Shown: positions 8,601 to 15,845 of the stretch, one piece after another
How the letters are laid out: each line of letters starts with the position of its first letter
Position numbering within the stretch: the stretch's first letter is position 1
Origin: Pseudomonas moraviensis
Lineage (GTDB): Bacteria; Pseudomonadota; Gammaproteobacteria; Pseudomonadales; Pseudomonadaceae
NCBI RefSeq assembly: GCF_900105805.1
Contig: NZ_LT629788.1
Span: 5,378,501-5,442,500 of the forward strand
Reading direction: 5' to 3'
Length of the DNA stretch: 64,000 nucleotides
Translations under genes and position numbers: made by a program
Notes under the pieces: model-generated
What the model was told of the DNA's origin: nothing
What the model saw: only the letters and a program-made list of their open reading frames with translations
Databases searched by the model: none

Positions 8601-9016
8601 GCTTCGGCCAGGGCTTTTTGCAGATCGCTTTGCTGGGTCGAGCGATCGGTGAGGATCTGCTCCAGTTGCTGGATCGACTCCTTCGGAAAACGCTGGGCTA
8701 CCGGCACCGGCGCGGTAGCCTTGAGGCGGCTCAGTTCGCGGGTGTTTTCAATCGTCAGCTTCGGCGCATTGGCCAGCTGACGCTTGAGATCGATCAGCTT
8801 CTGCTCGTAATCACGCTCGTTATTGAGCTGATTGAGGGTGTTCTGCAGGACGGTCTGCAAAGTCTTCTTGTCGGCGTCCGGCAGTTTGCTGTCGGCCAGT
8901 TTGTCGAGGCTGGCCTGCACGGCGTCGCTGGACGGTGGTTCGGCAGCATGCAGCGGGCCGACGACAAGACTGAGGCCCAGCAGGGCCGCGGCGAAAAAGG
9001 AGCGCAGGGTAGGCAT
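5663..9016 (-). CDS. mscK: Mechanosensitive channel MscK/KefA family
   Basis: A 1117-residue inner-membrane channel, the expected length for the MscK group. A signal peptide (MPTLRSFFAAALLGLSLVVG, cleavage after HAA) is followed by a long periplasmic region rich in heptad-like Gln/Leu (about 30-470), a series of hydrophobic segments (about 490-900), and the MscS core with SVGLGFGMQEIFANFISG lining the pore, then PVRIGDTITIGN of the beta domain. Family role: it opens under membrane tension to release ions and solutes during hypo-osmotic shock; MscK gating also depends on potassium. Its neighbour nhaP2 is a cation/proton antiporter, a sensible osmotic pairing, though each probably has its own promoter. 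Confidence 0.95.
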   Translation of the reverse strand: MPTLRSFFAAALLGLSLVVGPLHAAEPPSSDAVQASLDKLADSKLPDADKKTLQTVLQNTLNQLNNERDYEQKLIDLKRQLANAPKLTIENTRELSRLKATAPVPVAQRFPKESIQQLEQILTDRSTQQSDLQKALAEANSLIITAQTRPERAQAEISASQTRIQQINTILKSGKDTGKTVTAEQRDQLNAELAALNALIPLRRQELAGNTQLQDLGNAQHDLLSEKSDRLDREIQELQTLINQKRLAQSQETVTQQSIEAQKAGGSSLLASESATNLKLSDYLLKSTDRLNEVTQQNLQTKQQLDTLTQSDSALDEQINVLKGSLLLSKILYKQKQALPHLKVDRDLADQIADIRLYQFDVSQQRELLSNPATYVDNLLATQPPEQVTPQLRKSLLDLANTRADLLERLNRELSAMLNESITLQLNQKQLLSTAQSLRATLDEQMFWIPSNKPLDVEWMRGVPERLERQVNTLPWASSLSELTDGLTQRPLLFLPLALLIGALLWRRKALYGRLNKVHQDIGHFKRDSQWHTPQAILINILLAMPVALGLALCGLALQIDARGQNANMGAALLQMGQAWLVFYTAYRILAPGGVAELHFRWEKPQVEFLQGWVRRLGLVVMALVAVVAVAELQPAALADDVLGMPVVLTCYALMAWLLSRLLISSPTHQNASLFRKAVGVMFTLLPIALFVAVCFGYYYTALKLSDRLINTLYLLMFWLVIEATFVRGLSVAARRLAYQRALAKRQAAKEAGDGEAVIEEPTLDIEKVNEQSLRLIRLALLGGFIAALYWVWSDLISVFSYLDNITLYEYTSGTGANMSMVPISIGDMLGALIIIGITFALARNLPGLLEVFVLSKLNLAQGSAYATTTLLSYVIAGVGFVTTLSTLGVSWDKLQWLVAALSVGLGFGMQEIFANFISGIMILFERPVRIGDTITIGNLSGTVSKIRIRATTITDFDRKDIIVPNKTFITGQLINWSLTDTITRVTLKLGVDYGSDLDLVKELLLKAARENPRVLKEPEPHVYFLNFGESTLDHELRMHVRDLGDRNPVLDEVNRFINREFKKQHINISFRQMEVYLKNLHGQEYKMVPVEPENKTIVPVVDGQKPLSEPPPGKLD

Positions 9017-9050
9017 AGAGACCGGTCAAGCAAGTGAGAGTGGAGGCAGT

Positions 9051-10793
9051 TTAGAGGAAGAGTCCGGGGCCCGGGCGACTTCCTTCGGGGAATCTGACGC
9101 CCACTTTGCCGATCTTGTTCCCGTCCATGACCGCGACCGTCCAGTGGGTATTGTTCCACTCCACCTGGTCACCGACGATGGGGGCGCCCCCGACTTTCTG
9201 GGCGATGAATGCCCCCAGCGTCATGTCCGGATCGATGCCTTCGGCCGGCAAGCCATACAGCGCTGCAACCGCTTTAAGCTGGGCGTCTCCTTCGAGCACG
9301 AAGTCGCCGAAGAAACGCAGATCGAGACCGCGTTGCGGCGCCTGGCTGAACAGTTTGCCGAGGGCCGACAAGTTGTGTTCATGGCCAATAACACACAGCA
9401 AATCATCGACTTCCAGCACCGTACTACCCGACGGATGGAGCAGTTGCTGGCCACGAAACAGTGCCGCGATGCGTGTGCCTTCGGGCATTTTCAGTTCACG
9501 CAGGGGCGAACCGATGCACCATTTCTCGGCGCCGAGCTTGTAAACGAACAGTTCCCACTCGCTGGTCACGTGCACTTCCAGCGCCGCCCGGGAGATCGGC
9601 GCGGGTTCTGGCGGTACCGTCACTTTGAGCAGCTTGGCCACCCAAGGCAGGCTCGTGCCCTGCACCAGCAGCGACACCAGCACGATGAAGAACGCGAGAT
9701 TGAAGTAGAGCTGCGCTTGCGGCAGCCCGGCCATCAACGGGAATACCGCGAGAATGATCGGCACCGCGCCGCGCAGACCGACCCAGGAAATAAAGGCTTT
9801 TTCGCGACCGTGGAAGGCCTTGAACGGCAGCAGACCGACCATCACCGACAGCGGCCGCGCGAACAGGATCATCCACAGCGCCAGACCGAGGGCGGGCAGG
9901 GCGATCGGCAGCAGATCATGGGGCGTGACCAGCAGGCCCAGCACCAGGAACATGCCGATCTGTGCCAGCCAGGCCATGCCGTCGAGCATGTGCAGAATGC
10001 CGTGGCGGCTGCGCACCGGGCGGTTGCCGATCACCAGACCGCACAGGTACACGGCGAGAAAGCCGCTGCCATGCAGGGCGTTGGTCAGCGCGAACACCAC
10101 CAGGCCGCCGGCGATGATCAGAATCGGGTACAGGCCGGCCGCGAGGTTGATGCGGTTGACCAGTTGCAACATTACCCAGCCGCCGCCCAGACCGATCACG
10201 CCACCAATGCCGAATTCGCGGATCAGGTGGGTCAGCAGGCTCCAGTGCAGGCCGGTCTGGCCGCTGGCGAGCATGTCGATGAGGGTAACGGTGAGAAACA
10301 CCGCCATCGGGTCGTTGCTGCCGGATTCGATTTCCAGACTGGCGGTGACCCGCTCGTTCAGCCCTTTACCGCCGAGCAACGAGAACACCGCAGCGGCGTC
10401 GGTCGAACCGACGATGGCGCCGATCAGCAGGCCCTGAATCAGATTGAGGTCGAACAGCCACGCCGCGGCCATGCCGGTCAGCCCGGTGGTGATCAATACA
10501 CCGACCGTGGCCAGCGACAGCGCCGGCCATAACGCCACGCGGAAACTCGACACCCGCGTGCGCAAACCGCCGTCGAGCAGGATCACCGCCAGAGCGAGGT
10601 TGCCGACCAGATAGGCCGTCGGGTAGTTATCGAAAATGATCCCGCCACCATCGACCCCGGCACTCATGCCGACCGCGAGGATGATGACCAGAATCGGAAT
10701 GCCGAGACGTGAAGAAAGCGAGCTGACAAGAATGCTTGCGCCTACCAGCAACGCGCCGATCAAGAACAGGCTGTTGATGGTCGTCGCATTCAA
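9051..10793 (-). CDS. nhaP2: Potassium/proton antiporter NhaP2 (CvrA)
   Basis: A CPA1 antiporter of about 580 residues that exchanges cytoplasmic K+ (or Na+) for H+ and helps cells grow at low osmolarity. The first 390 residues form the 12-13 helix transporter. After it come an RCK/TrkA-C-like domain (TSEWELFVYKLGAEKWCIGS...DDLLCVIGHEHNLSAL) and a CorC/HlyC-associated domain (APIVGDQVEWNNTHWTV). TTG at 10793 is preferred as start because GGAG lies 8 bases upstream and the product then opens MNATTINSLFLIG as in relatives; a longer frame to 10838 has no ribosome site. It lies 34 bases before mscK on the same strand. Confidence 0.93.
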   Translation of the reverse strand: MNATTINSLFLIGALLVGASILVSSLSSRLGIPILVIILAVGMSAGVDGGGIIFDNYPTAYLVGNLALAVILLDGGLRTRVSSFRVALWPALSLATVGVLITTGLTGMAAAWLFDLNLIQGLLIGAIVGSTDAAAVFSLLGGKGLNERVTASLEIESGSNDPMAVFLTVTLIDMLASGQTGLHWSLLTHLIREFGIGGVIGLGGGWVMLQLVNRINLAAGLYPILIIAGGLVVFALTNALHGSGFLAVYLCGLVIGNRPVRSRHGILHMLDGMAWLAQIGMFLVLGLLVTPHDLLPIALPALGLALWMILFARPLSVMVGLLPFKAFHGREKAFISWVGLRGAVPIILAVFPLMAGLPQAQLYFNLAFFIVLVSLLVQGTSLPWVAKLLKVTVPPEPAPISRAALEVHVTSEWELFVYKLGAEKWCIGSPLRELKMPEGTRIAALFRGQQLLHPSGSTVLEVDDLLCVIGHEHNLSALGKLFSQAPQRGLDLRFFGDFVLEGDAQLKAVAALYGLPAEGIDPDMTLGAFIAQKVGGAPIVGDQVEWNNTHWTVAVMDGNKIGKVGVRFPEGSRPGPGLFL

Positions 10794-11115
10794 AGGCAGT
10801 ACTCCAGAAGCGTAAAGACGGGGGCACAAACTGACCATGCAGTCTGCGTGCCAGCGATTCTAACCTGTTGAAATGTGATGCTGTCAAAAAGCTTTTCAGG
10901 GTGACATCAGGATTTGCGGCAGGCGGACGATTGCGGCCCTCACCCTAGCCCTCTCCCAGAGGGAGAGGGGACCGACCGCGTTGATCATGCGAGATACATC
11001 GACCTGAAGTTCCTGAGTCGAACTCAGGTTTGAACAGCTCAGAGATCTGCTCCCTTTCCCCCTCTCCCTCTGGGAGAGGGCTGGGGTGAGGGGCTTTTGA
11101 CCTTGATCTCAAAAT
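10794..11115. repeat. Intergenic region with an inverted pair of class C palindromic repeats
   Basis: Between nhaP2 and the chemoreceptor gene, one element runs CCCTCACCCTAGCCCTCTCC... from about 10937 to 10975. A second, in reverse orientation, ends CTGGGGTGAGGGG near 11093. Each contains its own CTCTCCC-GGGAGAG hairpin. The second lies directly after the chemoreceptor stop codon and may serve as its terminator. This repeat is a different sequence class from the GCGAGC-type and GATCGCAGCC-type elements elsewhere in the window. The promoter of nhaP2 should also be here but was not resolved. Confidence 0.85.
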
Positions 11116-12741
11116 TTACAGGCTGAACCGCCCAACCATGTTGTTCAGATCCAGCGCCAACCGCGACAGCTCGTTGCTCGCCGCACTGGTCTGACTCGCG
11201 CCGGTCGCTGATTGCACCGACAGATCACGGATGTTGACCAGATTGCGGTCGACTTCCCGCGCCACCTGCGCCTGCTCTTCGGCGGCGCTGGCGATGACCA
11301 GGTTGCGCTCGTTGATTTCGACAATGGCGCTGTTGATCGTGTCCAGGGACATCCCTGCGCCACGGGCGATGTTTAGCGTCGATTCGGCGCGCTCGGTGCT
11401 GTTGCGCATCGAATCCACGGCGTGTTCGGTGCCGCTCTGGATGCTGCCGATCATGCGTTCGATTTCGCTGGTCGACTGCTGGGTGCGATGGGCCAGCGCG
11501 CGCACTTCGTCCGCCACAACGGCGAAACCACGACCGGCCTCACCGGCACGCGCCGCTTCGATCGCTGCGTTCAATGCCAGCAGGTTGGTCTGGTCGGCCA
11601 GGCCACGAATCACGTCGAGCACCTTGCCGATGTCGCGGGATTCATTGGCCAGGTCGCCGATCAGCGAAGCCGTGCTCTGCACATCGGCGCTCATGCGTTC
11701 GATGGCGCTGACGGTTTCCTGCACCAGATCACGACCGTCGCCCGCCGAAGTGGTGGCGTTTTTCGAGGCTTCCGAAGTGCTGACCGCGTTGCGCGCGACT
11801 TCTTCGACGGCACTGGTCATCTCGTTGACGGCAGTGGCCGCCTGCTCGATTTCGTTGTTCTGCTGGGTCAGGCCGCGAGCACTTTCGTCGGTGACGCTGT
11901 TCAATTCTTCAGCGGCGGAGGCCAGCTGCGTGGCCGACCCGGAAATCCGCTGCAAGGTGTCGCGCAGCTTCGATTGCATCTTGGCCATCGCCGCCAGCAG
12001 GCGCCCGGCTTCATCTTCGCCATCGACATGGATCGGCTGGGTCAGGTTGCCTTCGGCGATGGTTTCCGCCGCTTCGAGTGCCTTGGAAATCGGTTTGGTA
12101 ATGCTCACGGTCAGCAGCCAGGCGAACAGCAAGGTCAAGCCGCTGGCGATCACCAGCAGAGTGACGACCAGATCGAACGACATCGAGTACTGATCCTTGG
12201 CGCCCTGATCGGTTTCGGCGATCTGCTGGGTGTTGATTTCCAGCAAACGCGCCAGCGCGGTATTCACCGCTTCCGAATTGCTCAGCAAATCGCTGTTGAG
12301 CATCTGCCGCAACTCGTCGACCTGATTGTTGCGCGACAGAGTTTTCATGCGCTCTTCAAGCTGACGGTACTGCGCCAGCAACTGCACGTACTGATCGTAC
12401 GCCGCGCGTTCCTGCGGACCTTCGATCAGCGGCTCGTATGCACGCTGCGCATCGCTGATCTGGCGGTTACGCAGGTCGAACAGTTCGATGGTTTTCTGCT
12501 GCACATCGGGTTCGCGGTTGATCAGCAAGCGGTAGGACAGCACGCGAAGGCGCAGGGTCAGCTGGGTGAATTCGTCGAGGGCCTTGATCGATGGCACGCT
12601 GGCGGTGGCGATGTCTTCGCCGGCCGCGCGGATCTTGCTCATCTGGTTCAGGGCAAACACGCCGAGAATCAACATCAGGCCGCCAATCAGGGCGAAGCCG
12701 GTGAACGCCCGTGGGGCGATATTCATATTGCGGAGGGACAT
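11116..12741 (-). CDS. Methyl-accepting chemotaxis protein with four-helix-bundle sensor
   Basis: A 541-residue inner-membrane receptor. TM1 is at about 12-32 and TM2 at about 187-212, with a periplasmic helical domain of about 155 residues between (4HB_MCP type). A HAMP domain (TKPISKALEAAETIAEG) follows, then the signalling hairpin, whose tip reads DQTNLLALNAAIEAARAGE and GRGFAVVADEVRALA. It ends VGRFSL, without the pentapeptide that tethers CheR. Family role: ligand binding changes CheA kinase activity and thus flagellar rotation. The ligand cannot be read from sequence. A FliA-like promoter upstream (12798-12824) would place it in the flagellar regulon. Confidence 0.95.
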   Translation of the reverse strand: MSLRNMNIAPRAFTGFALIGGLMLILGVFALNQMSKIRAAGEDIATASVPSIKALDEFTQLTLRLRVLSYRLLINREPDVQQKTIELFDLRNRQISDAQRAYEPLIEGPQERAAYDQYVQLLAQYRQLEERMKTLSRNNQVDELRQMLNSDLLSNSEAVNTALARLLEINTQQIAETDQGAKDQYSMSFDLVVTLLVIASGLTLLFAWLLTVSITKPISKALEAAETIAEGNLTQPIHVDGEDEAGRLLAAMAKMQSKLRDTLQRISGSATQLASAAEELNSVTDESARGLTQQNNEIEQAATAVNEMTSAVEEVARNAVSTSEASKNATTSAGDGRDLVQETVSAIERMSADVQSTASLIGDLANESRDIGKVLDVIRGLADQTNLLALNAAIEAARAGEAGRGFAVVADEVRALAHRTQQSTSEIERMIGSIQSGTEHAVDSMRNSTERAESTLNIARGAGMSLDTINSAIVEINERNLVIASAAEEQAQVAREVDRNLVNIRDLSVQSATGASQTSAASNELSRLALDLNNMVGRFSL

Positions 12742-12797
12742 GGGCGGATACCGAAAAGGGCCGCATCCATGCGGGCTGAGACTGCTGTATGGGTGAC

Positions 12798-12824
12798 TTA
12801 TCGGTCATACGACTAAAGTCTTGA
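12798..12824 (-). promoter_or_regulatory. Probable FliA (sigma-28) promoter of the chemoreceptor gene
   Basis: On the minus strand the sequence reads TCAAG, 14 bases, then ACCGATAA, about 57 bases before the chemoreceptor ATG at 12741. The Pseudomonas FliA pattern is TCAAG(T)-N13/14-GCCGATA; seven of eight -10 bases fit. Inferred from match and position; no other copy was searched for. Confidence 0.6.
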
Positions 12825-13018
12825 GGTGGTGTGCGTATTTGTCGCAGACCCGCCTGAGCGACGAAGTGCAGGAACCAGATCGACCAATCACAGTCTTTTA
12901 AACTCGCGAGAAGCTTCGCCACCCAGGCAAATCAAGGCCTTGCGCCGGTTTAACCCTGGCATCCGTGGTGACTTTTCTTTATCGTACGCGCCCTTTGAAA
13001 AACGCTTGGAAGATCAAA

Positions 13019-13249
13019 ATGTTGGAAGCATCCCTCAGCCAATTGGAACAGCTCGTCAGCGACCTGGTGCAACAGAACCAGACCTTGCTGCAGACCAACC
13101 AGACCCTGTCCACGGAACTGGCCCAGGCCAAGGATGAAAACGAAAACCTGCAACTGAACCTGATGGAGCAGGAAGAAAAACACGGCGCCACCGCCGCGCG
13201 CATCCAGGCACTGGTCGATCGCGTCAACGCAGGTCCCGTCAGCGCATGA
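13019..13249 (+). CDS. Small coiled-coil protein coupled to a ZapA-like gene
   Basis: A 76-residue protein (MLEASLSQLEQLVSDLVQQN...) that is almost wholly heptad repeats of Leu and Gln/Asn, predicting one long coiled coil (about residues 2-66). It has no membrane segment or signal peptide. Its TGA overlaps the ATG of the ZapA-like gene as ATGA, so the two are translationally coupled and probably bind each other or the same target. The arrangement recalls the small coiled-coil (TIGR02449-type) gene next to the standard zapA of Pseudomonas and ZapB-type partners in enterobacteria, but I do not see clear sequence identity. Function unknown; a division-site scaffold role is inferred from the neighbour. 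Confidence 0.75.
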   Translation: MLEASLSQLEQLVSDLVQQNQTLLQTNQTLSTELAQAKDENENLQLNLMEQEEKHGATAARIQALVDRVNAGPVSA

Positions 13250-13548
13250 ACCACGGCACAGCAGGGGTAAAAGTCATCTCCATTCTTGGCGAGGACTATT
13301 CGATCAAGGCACCGGCCGGGGAAGAACAGACCCTGCTGGATGCGGCGATGATGCTCAAGGCCGCGCTGGAAGACACCAAGCGCAAATACCCGACGCTGAT
13401 CGGCGACCGTTTGCTGGTGCTGGCCGCGATGAATCTGTGCTCGCAGCAGATTGAAATGAAGAAGCAACACAAAGAAGAACTCGACCGTTATCAAGAGCAA
13501 GTCAGCGCCACGGTCGAGACCATTGCCAAGACGATCAATCAGGGTTGA
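13246..13548 (+). CDS. ZapA-like cell division protein, probably a second copy
   Basis: A 100-residue protein with the ZapA layout: an N-terminal strand-turn-strand (VKVISILGEDYSIKAPAGEE), then LLDAAMMLKAALEDTKRKYP, the conserved GDRLLVLAAMNLCSQQI segment, and a C-terminal coiled coil. ZapA tetramers cross-link FtsZ filaments at midcell. The standard Pseudomonas zapA is followed by 6S RNA and a 5-formyltetrahydrofolate cyclo-ligase gene and lies near pepP; none of these is here, and the sequence differs from what I recall of that copy. I infer a paralogue, with the genuine zapA elsewhere. Alternatively the locus was rearranged in this strain. Confidence 0.82.
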   Translation: MNHGTAGVKVISILGEDYSIKAPAGEEQTLLDAAMMLKAALEDTKRKYPTLIGDRLLVLAAMNLCSQQIEMKKQHKEELDRYQEQVSATVETIAKTINQG

Positions 13549-13612
13549 TCGGGTTGCTGGCGTGCAGATGAGTGGATTCACGCTGGGCTGATGTGTCGTC
13601 AGCCCCGGCCCT

Positions 13613-13705
13613 TTCGCGGGCAAGCCCGCTCTCACAGTTATCGTGGTGATTCACTGGGTGTGTGAACACCACCGAACCCTGTGGGAGCAAGCCTGCTCGC
13701 GAAGG
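13613..13705. repeat. REP-type inverted pair (class A variant)
   Basis: TCGCGGGCAAGCCCGCTCTC starting at 13614 and the oppositely oriented TGTGGGAGCAAGCCTGCTCG starting near 13680 form a doublet in the 183-base gap between the ZapA-like gene and the convergent acyl-CoA dehydrogenase. The two arms are diverged copies of each other. No other feature is seen in that gap. Confidence 0.85.
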
Positions 13706-13731
13706 GTTTGAAGCACTGAACAGCTTTCGGA

Positions 13732-15534
13732 TCAGAACCACTCCTCGCGCATCGTCAGGCACGTATCATCCCGCGCCTCCAGCAAGTCCAGCTCATGCTG
13801 GCAGCCCGGCACTTCCCACGTCAGGAAGTACCGCGCCGCCTGCAACTTGCCCTTATAGAAGTCGACATTCGCCGCACACCCTTTTGCCAGGCCTTCCTCA
13901 GCGCGAATTGCCTGTTCCAGCCAGCGCCAGCCGATCACCGCGTGGCCGAACACTTTCAGGTACAGCGCCGAGTTCGCCAGGCTGCTGTTGACCTTGCCCT
14001 GGGCCAGATCGGTGAGCAGGCCGATGGTCACGGTTTGCAGGCGGGCAACGAGTTTTTCCAGCGGTTCGCGCAGTGCGCTCAGCGAGTCGTACGCGGTCGC
14101 GCGTTGCGCGGTGTTGGCGATCAGGCGAATCAATTGCTTCAACCCGGCGCCACCGTTCTGCGCCAGCTTGCGTCCGAGCAAATCCAGCGACTGGATACCG
14201 TGGGTACCTTCGTGGATCGGGTTCAGGCGGTTGTCGCGGTAGTACTGCTCCACCGGGTATTCACGGGTGTAGCCGTGACCGCCAAGAATCTGGATCGCCA
14301 GTTCGTTGGCCTTCAGGCAGAACTCCGAGGGCCAGGATTTGACGATCGGCGTCAGCAGGTCCAACAGTTCATGCGCCTGCTTGCGTTCGGCTTCGGTCTC
14401 CAGCGTCGTGGTGTCATCGAACAGCCGCGCGGCATACAGGCCAAGATCGAAGGCACCTTCGACGTAGGATTTCTGCGTCAGCAGCATGCGTCTGACATCC
14501 GCGTGCTGAATGATCGCCACCGGCGCCGTGGTCGGATCCTTGCTGTCCGGCACCCGACCCTGCGGCCGCTCGCGTGCGTACTCCAGTGAATACAGGTAAC
14601 CGGCATAACCGAGCATGACCGCGCCCATGCCGACGCCGATCCGCGCTTCGTTCATCATCTGGAACATATAGCTCAAGCCGTGGTGCGGCTTGCCTACCAG
14701 ATAGCCGACGCACTCACCGTTATCACCGAAATTCAGCGCGGTAGATGTGGTGCCACGCCAGCCCATCTTGTGGAACAGCCCGGCGAGCAGCACGTCGTTG
14801 CGCTGGCCGAGGCTGCCGTCGTCGTTGACCAGAAACTTCGGCACGATGAACAGCGAAATACCTTTCACTCCCGGCGGCGCGTCGGGCAGTTTGGCCAAGA
14901 CCATGTGCACGATGTTTTCCGAGAGCGGATGATCACCGCCGGAAATGAAGATCTTGTTGCCCTTGAGACGATAGGTGCCGTCGGATGCGGGCTCGGCGCG
15001 GGTACGAATATCCGACAGTGACGAACCGGCATGGGGCTCGGTCAGGGCCATGGTGCCGAAGAAGCGGCCGTCGATCATGGGTTGCAGGAAGCGCTGCTTC
15101 TGCTCTTCGCTGCCGAAGCTTTCGATCAGGTTCGCTGCGCCCATGGTCAGGAACGGGTACGAAGTCGATGCGGCGTTTGCCGACTGGAAGTGCGCGAAGC
15201 AGGCTTGCGACAGCAGGGTGGGCAGTTGCATGCCGCCGGCTTCGAAACTGCGTGCGGCGTTGAGAAATCCCGCCTCGAGGAAGGCATCCACCGCCGGTTT
15301 CACTTCGGGGATCAGAATGGCCTGGCCATCTTCATAGCGCGGCTCGTTTTCGTCGCCCTTGCGGTTGTGCGGGGCGAAATACTTTTCGGCGATGCTGCGC
15401 GCGGTGCCGATGGCGGCGTCGAAAGTCTCGCGATTGTGCTCGGCAAAGCGCTCACGTCGAGTCAGGCCCTCGGCATCAAGGACTTCGTACAGCTCGAAAG
15501 CCAGATTGCGGGAACTGAGCAGCGTCTCGGACAT
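13732..15534 (-). CDS. Acyl-CoA dehydrogenase, large C-terminally extended type
   Basis: A 600-residue flavoenzyme that removes two hydrogens from acyl-CoA at C2-C3 and passes electrons to ETF. It is about 200 residues longer than short-chain members because of a C-terminal helical extension, like the fadE-type proteins annotated with an acyl-CoA dehydrogenase C-terminal domain. FAD-contacting segments MALTEPHAGSSLSDIRT and GNKIFISGGDH are visible, and the catalytic Glu is in NPIHEGTHGIQSLDL. A homologue sits at the matching position in P. aeruginosa next to rlmJ (from memory), so here putAP and the VgrG patch separate old neighbours. The substrate chain length is not evident. Confidence 0.93.
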   Translation of the reverse strand: MSETLLSSRNLAFELYEVLDAEGLTRRERFAEHNRETFDAAIGTARSIAEKYFAPHNRKGDENEPRYEDGQAILIPEVKPAVDAFLEAGFLNAARSFEAGGMQLPTLLSQACFAHFQSANAASTSYPFLTMGAANLIESFGSEEQKQRFLQPMIDGRFFGTMALTEPHAGSSLSDIRTRAEPASDGTYRLKGNKIFISGGDHPLSENIVHMVLAKLPDAPPGVKGISLFIVPKFLVNDDGSLGQRNDVLLAGLFHKMGWRGTTSTALNFGDNGECVGYLVGKPHHGLSYMFQMMNEARIGVGMGAVMLGYAGYLYSLEYARERPQGRVPDSKDPTTAPVAIIQHADVRRMLLTQKSYVEGAFDLGLYAARLFDDTTTLETEAERKQAHELLDLLTPIVKSWPSEFCLKANELAIQILGGHGYTREYPVEQYYRDNRLNPIHEGTHGIQSLDLLGRKLAQNGGAGLKQLIRLIANTAQRATAYDSLSALREPLEKLVARLQTVTIGLLTDLAQGKVNSSLANSALYLKVFGHAVIGWRWLEQAIRAEEGLAKGCAANVDFYKGKLQAARYFLTWEVPGCQHELDLLEARDDTCLTMREEWF

Positions 15535-15845
15535 GGCGGCTTACCTTGAGATTGGGGTTGGGCCGAGTCTAGGTGTGCTGATGAAGGCTGAACAGGATGA
15601 TTGATGAGCGTGATGCAGAAGCAAAAGATCGCAGCCTTCGGCAGCTCCTACATTTGGAATGCGGTTCCATGTAGGAGCTGCCGAAGGCTGCGATCTTTTG
15701 ATCTTCTGTGGGAGCGAGCCTGCTCGCGAAAGCGGTGGCTCAGGCAACATCGATGTCGACTGAAACGCCGTCTTCGCGAGCAGGCTCGCTCCCACAGGGT
15801 ATTGCGTACCAGGCGACCATTGCGGTCGCCTGGGTTTACAGCGGT
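15535..15845. repeat. Two different palindromic repeat pairs side by side
   Basis: 15622-15700 is a class B pair: CAAAAGATCGCAGCCTTCGG and its reverse complement, with GCAGCTCCTACA-type ends facing a short loop. Immediately after, 15706-15797 is a class A pair built on GTGGGAGCGAGCCTGCTCGC. They lie between the start of the acyl-CoA dehydrogenase and the end of putA, both on the minus strand. They could end putA transcription before the next gene. No coding sequence seen here. Confidence 0.9.

Noticed and set aside
13549..13731. 6S RNA after the ZapA-like gene
   Set aside because: 6S RNA normally follows zapA in Pseudomonas, but this gap is filled by a REP doublet and shows no long open-bubble hairpin of about 180 bases; no cyclo-ligase gene follows.
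15622..15797. CRISPR-like repeats
   Set aside because: Two inverted pairs of different sequence, no regular direct repeats or spacers; they are REP elements.
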